Translations under genes and position numbers: made by a program | Assembly: GCA_012719315.1 (NCBI GenBank) | Contig: JAAYAP010000018.1 | Span: 1 to 16,629, forward strand | Length of the DNA: 16,629 nucleotides | From: Methanobacteriota archaeon | Lineage (GTDB): Archaea; Thermoplasmatota; Thermoplasmata; Methanomassiliicoccales; Methanomethylophilaceae | Direction: 5' to 3' | The notes under the pieces: model-generated | Database searches by the model: none | Told to the model about the DNA's origin: nothing | Seen by the model: the letters and a program-made list of their open reading frames with translations, nothing else | Part shown: positions 13,946 through 16,629 of the stretch, in pieces | Layout: every line of letters begins with the position of its first letter | Position numbering within the stretch: the stretch's first letter is position 1

Positions 13946-14012
13946 CGGGGAGAGGTCAGTTCGTAGAGTGCATCCCATCCCTTCTGACTGGCTGGCCGAT
14001 TCCCGTACTTTT
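13946..14012 (+). ncRNA. Possible small structured RNA upstream of SRP54
   Basis: A TATA-like TTTTATAT at 13917-13924 lies in the 171-base gap after copA and predicts a start near 13946-13950. From there, CGGGGA (13946-13951) pairs with TTCCCG (14000-14005), and inside it GGTCAG (13954-13959) pairs with CTGACT (13984-13989). The outer stem is followed by TACTTTTA, a possible stop signal. There is no sensible open frame. A D-arm-like string (TCAGTTCGTAGAG) is present, but the rest does not make a cloverleaf. It is far too short for SRP RNA. It could instead be a leader or chance structure. Confidence 0.3.
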
Positions 14013-14039
14013 ACCTCTGTACGTTCATCAATCCCAATA

Positions 14040-14050
14040 AATAATATATC
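14040..14050 (+). promoter_or_regulatory. TATA box for SRP54
   Basis: AATAATATATC in an A/T-rich island lies 22-32 bases before the ATG at 14072, so the message probably begins at or within a few bases of the start codon. Confidence 0.65.
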
Positions 14051-14071
14051 CGTCATATCTAGGTCGATCGC

Positions 14072-15424
14072 ATGGTACTGGAAGGCTTGGGGAAATCGCT
14101 CAGGGACATCATCGGACGTGTCAGCACCTCATCGACGGTCGATGACGAACTGGTCAAGGACATCGGCAGGGAGCTGCAACGGGCCCTCCTGCAGGCCGAC
14201 GTCAATGTGCAGCTGGTGCTGGAGATCACCAATCGGATCCAGGACCGTGCGCTGAACGACCCGCCGCCGGCGGGCAGGAGCCTGAAGGACCACGTCATCA
14301 AGATCATCTACGAGGAGCTGGTGGCGCTCCTCGACAACGGGGAGAAGCTCGCGCACAAGGCCCAGACGATCATGATGGTCGGACTCTACGGACAGGGCAA
14401 GACGACCACCACGGGCAAACTCGCCAATTATTTCATCAAGAAGGGATTCAGCGTCGGGCTGATCGGCGCCGACGTCTACCGGCCGGCCGCGCTCGACCAG
14501 CTGAAGCAGCTGGGGGACAAGGTCAACGCCGAGGTGTACGGGGAGCCCGGGGAGACGGATGCCGCCGGCATCGTCGAACGCGGCATGAAGCGGTTCTCGG
14601 ACAAGAAGATCGTCATCATCGACACCTCGGGGCGCCACGCGCTCGAGGCGGACCTCATCCAGGAGATCAGGGACATCGCCCGGGTGGCGAAGCCGGACGA
14701 GCGGATCCTGGTCCTCGATTCGCAGGTCGGCCAGCAGGCCGGTCCGCAGGCGGCCGCCTTCCACGAGGCGGTCGGGGTGACTGGGGTCATACTGACGAAG
14801 ATGGACGGCACCGCCAAAGGCGGCGGGGCGCTCTCGGCGGTCGCCAAGACCGACGCGAGGATCGTCTTCCTGGGTGTCGGGGAGCACATCCGCGACCTGG
14901 AGCCGTTCGATGCCGACCGTTTCATCTCCAGGCTGCTGGGGATGGGCGACCTGGCTGCGCTGGTGCGCATCGCCAAGGAGGAGATCGGCGAGGACGAGGC
15001 GCTCGAGATCGTGGCCAGGAACATGCTCTCCGGCAGATTCACGCTGACCGACATGTACCAGCAGATGCAGGCGGTCGCCAAGATGGGCCCGTTGCAGAAG
15101 GTCATGTCGATGATACCGGGCATGAGCAAGATGGAGGACAGGATCGATTACGAGGCCTCGCAGGCCAAGCTCGTCAAGTACAGGGTGATCATGGATTCGA
15201 TGACCGCCCGCGAGAAGGACGAGCCGAATCTCATCAAGGGCAAGCGCATCGACAGGATCGCCAGGGGCGCGGGCGTGAGCGGGCAGGAGGTCCGCGAACT
15301 GCTCAAGCAGTACAATCAAAGCAAGAAGATGATGGGCTCGATCGGCAAGGACCGCAAGATGCGCAAGAAGATGATGAAGCAGTTCGGAGACATCGACATG
15401 GACGATCTCCAATTCCAGGAGTGA
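14072..15424 (+). CDS. srp54: Signal recognition particle GTPase SRP54
   Basis: This protein binds signal sequences of nascent chains and SRP RNA and delivers ribosomes to the membrane receptor FtsY. The 450 residues match the archaeal family. The N domain is about 1-95. The G domain follows with P-loop GLYGQGKTTT at 104-113, DTSGR at 184-188 and TKMDG at 242-246. The methionine-rich M domain is about 300-435, with GRFTLTDMYQQMQAVAKMGP and SMIPGM. It is distinguished from FtsY by the M domain and lack of an acidic N-terminus. TrmY follows four bases after its stop, so the two are very likely cotranscribed. The gene has its own TATA box, with a possible small RNA before it. Confidence 0.97.
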   Translation: MVLEGLGKSLRDIIGRVSTSSTVDDELVKDIGRELQRALLQADVNVQLVLEITNRIQDRALNDPPPAGRSLKDHVIKIIYEELVALLDNGEKLAHKAQTIMMVGLYGQGKTTTTGKLANYFIKKGFSVGLIGADVYRPAALDQLKQLGDKVNAEVYGEPGETDAAGIVERGMKRFSDKKIVIIDTSGRHALEADLIQEIRDIARVAKPDERILVLDSQVGQQAGPQAAAFHEAVGVTGVILTKMDGTAKGGGALSAVAKTDARIVFLGVGEHIRDLEPFDADRFISRLLGMGDLAALVRIAKEEIGEDEALEIVARNMLSGRFTLTDMYQQMQAVAKMGPLQKVMSMIPGMSKMEDRIDYEASQAKLVKYRVIMDSMTAREKDEPNLIKGKRIDRIARGAGVSGQEVRELLKQYNQSKKMMGSIGKDRKMRKKMMKQFGDIDMDDLQFQE

Positions 15425-15428
15425 TCCG

Positions 15429-16037
15429 GTGAGGTACTTCGTGATCACCGGCCATCGGGCCGCGACCACCGGGGATTTCAAACTCGACGACATCACCGGC
15501 GGAGCAGGCAGGTTGGACATCCTCTGCAGATGCGTCAACTCCTCCTTCTTCCTCAGCCACAACCTGCGCAGGGACGTGGATGTGTACCTGGTCCTGCAGG
15601 GCGGCGACGCCGCGCCCAAGACCGTGAGGTTCTGCGGCGGCGAGATGAGGTACCTGAACCCCGACGAGCGGAGCACCTCGTCGCTGATCAGGAACGCGCT
15701 CCTCAAGAAGCTCCCCGAACACGGCGAGGTCAGGGCCTCGCCGGGCGTCTACATCTCGAGGATGTCCTTCGACGAGGTGCTCGCGCACCTCTCCGACAAG
15801 GGCACCTTCGTGCACCTGATGGAGGACGGCACCGATTGCAGGGAATACGTATTCCCCGAGGATCCGATCTTCGTGCTCGGCGACGACCGCGACCTGACCT
15901 CGGAGGAGGAGGCGTCGCTGCTCGCGTACGGCCCCGACAGGATCCGCCTCGGCCCGTTGAGCCTCCATGCCGACCACTGCATAATCGTGGCGCACAACGA
16001 GATGGATCGGCGTCAGGCGGCCGACCAATCTTTTTAA
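15429..16037 (+). CDS. trmY: tRNA (pseudouridine(54)-N(1))-methyltransferase
   Basis: This SPOUT-class enzyme methylates N1 of pseudouridine 54 in the T-loop of archaeal tRNAs with S-adenosylmethionine, giving the m1-psi that replaces ribothymidine in many archaea. The 202 residues match the family. Diagnostic sequence includes RYFVITGHRAATTGDF at the start, LVLQGGDAAPKTVRF, RYLNPDERSTSSLIRNALL in the middle, and LGDDRDLTSEEE with a C-terminal knot region LGPLSLHADHCI. The start is GTG at 15429, four bases after the SRP54 stop; GGAG at the end of SRP54 lies about eight bases before it, and no ATG is nearby. Pairing with SRP54 groups two translation-related functions in one transcript. Confidence 0.94.
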   Translation: MRYFVITGHRAATTGDFKLDDITGGAGRLDILCRCVNSSFFLSHNLRRDVDVYLVLQGGDAAPKTVRFCGGEMRYLNPDERSTSSLIRNALLKKLPEHGEVRASPGVYISRMSFDEVLAHLSDKGTFVHLMEDGTDCREYVFPEDPIFVLGDDRDLTSEEEASLLAYGPDRIRLGPLSLHADHCIIVAHNEMDRRQAADQSF

Positions 16038-16059
16038 TCCGCACGGAGATGACCTGTAG

Positions 16060-16272
16060 ATGACGGAAGAGACACCCATCAACCGGATCCCGCAGCACCG
16101 GCACTGCGAGATCTGCGGCAAGGCCTTCGTCGGCGAAGGCTCCTTCTGCGGCGAGGAATGCAAGACGTCCGCGGGCGCGGTCGCCAAGAAGAAGATCGGA
16201 AGGCTGCTGCTGCTCTGGATCGCCATCGTCGCGATCACCGTCGCGGCGATCGTCGTGGTAGAGTTGATATGA
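16060..16272 (+). CDS. DUF2116 zinc-ribbon membrane protein
   Basis: This 70-residue protein combines a small zinc ribbon with one membrane helix. The ribbon uses C16-x2-C19 and C30-x3-C34 (HCEICGKAF then FCGEEC). A basic KKK segment follows, and then a helix at about 47-69 that runs to the C-terminus. The arrangement matches DUF2116, an archaeal family of unknown function; the zinc ribbon would sit on the cytoplasmic face. ATG at 16060 is the first clear start after TrmY, 22 bases downstream. Its stop overlaps the start of the next gene as ATGA, so it is coupled to the CoaD-type gene. Confidence 0.85.
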   Translation: MTEETPINRIPQHRHCEICGKAFVGEGSFCGEECKTSAGAVAKKKIGRLLLLWIAIVAITVAAIVVVELI

Positions 16273-16629
16273 GATCCGCAGTCGCCGGCACGTTCAACAT
16301 CCTCCATGACGGGCACAAGGCCCTCATCGAACGGGCGTTCGCGCTCGGCGACAGCGTCCTGGTCGGCATCACCTCCGACCGGATGGCCGCCGCCGGCCGC
16401 GACGACATCGTCCCCCTGCAGATCAGGAGAGCAGGACTGGTCGATCACCTGGATAGGTTCGGGAAGCCGTACACGCTGGCGGTCATCGAGGACGCATACG
16501 GGCCCGCCGAGATGGATTCCGTCGACATCCTGGTGGTCTCGCCGGAGACCCTCGGCAATGCCGAGATGATCAATGCGTCGCGCGCGGAACGGGGCATCGC
16601 CCCGATGGAGCTCGTCGTCGTATCGCTGG
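16269..16629 (+). CDS. coaD: Archaeal phosphopantetheine adenylyltransferase (3' truncated)
   Basis: This is the archaeal nucleotidyltransferase that converts 4'-phosphopantetheine and ATP to dephospho-CoA, the penultimate step of coenzyme A synthesis. The first 120 residues are visible and the window edge cuts the rest. GTFNILHDGHKAL carries the HxGH nucleotide-binding motif (H13, H16). The segment VSPETLGNAEMINASRAERG (about 91-110) matches the archaeal enzyme, which is separate from bacterial CoaD. The usual GTFD motif reads GTFN here; the asparagine is unusual but may be tolerated. The ATG at 16269 overlaps the DUF2116 stop, so the genes are translationally coupled. Confidence 0.88.
   Translation, partial: MRSAVAGTFNILHDGHKALIERAFALGDSVLVGITSDRMAAAGRDDIVPLQIRRAGLVDHLDRFGKPYTLAVIEDAYGPAEMDSVDILVVSPETLGNAEMINASRAERGIAPMELVVVSL

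Noticed and set aside
13946..14020. A complete tRNA gene before SRP54, based on the D-arm-like TCAGTTCGTAGAG
   Set aside because: The anticodon stem does not pair and the T loop is not consensus. Kept only as a possible small RNA.
14129..15706. Long minus-strand open frame across SRP54 and TrmY
   Set aside because: It crosses two well-recognised genes, and its composition is that of an antisense shadow.

Overview
The window reads as a chromosomal segment of a GC-rich euryarchaeon. The archaeal marks are SRP54, the archaeal tRNA methyltransferase TrmY, an archaeal-type phosphopantetheine adenylyltransferase, a DUF2116 zinc-ribbon membrane protein, a COG1340-type coiled-coil protein, a tRNA without encoded CCA, and A/T-only TATA boxes about 25-30 bp before many gene starts, often with very short or no leaders. 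The gene set and base composition suggest Thermoplasmatota, possibly a Methanomassiliicoccales-like methanogen. That placement is inference; no lineage-defining methanogenesis gene lies in the window.

Layout. (1) 1-1634: the end of an ABC importer operon, a truncated FecCD/BtuC permease overlapping its ATPase, for iron chelate or cobalamin uptake. (2) 1718-4839: a membrane block, with a cardiolipin-synthase-type phospholipase D facing an NfeD-like protein and an SPFH/stomatin protein; a perfect hairpin separates the last two. (3) 4992-6759: a DUF454 membrane protein whose tail overlaps, antisense, a Nim-like flavin-barrel protein, then an operator-like cluster of inverted repeats and an unrecognised three-helix membrane protein. 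(4) 6845-8293: a YqaJ-type PD-(D/E)XK nuclease, tRNA-Ala(CGC) on the minus strand, and a second flavin-barrel protein ending at a strong hairpin/U-tract terminator. (5) 8355-9919: purB followed by a tiny two-helix membrane protein. (6) 10190-11371: a coiled-coil protein with a long acidic, repeat-bearing N-terminus. (7) 11472-13900: a two-gene copper efflux operon (HMA chaperone and CopA) behind a perfect 12-bp palindrome. (8) 13946-14012: a possible small RNA. (9) 14072-16629: SRP54, TrmY, DUF2116 and a truncated CoaD-type enzyme, closely packed.

Most of this is housekeeping plus metal handling. The least explained parts are the CTGTTCC operator cluster at 5921-5948, the membrane protein/nuclease pair at 6058-7612, the possible small RNA before SRP54, and the exact 11-residue repeat in the stomatin. 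I see no CRISPR array, insertion sequence, rRNA gene or clear new multi-gene system.
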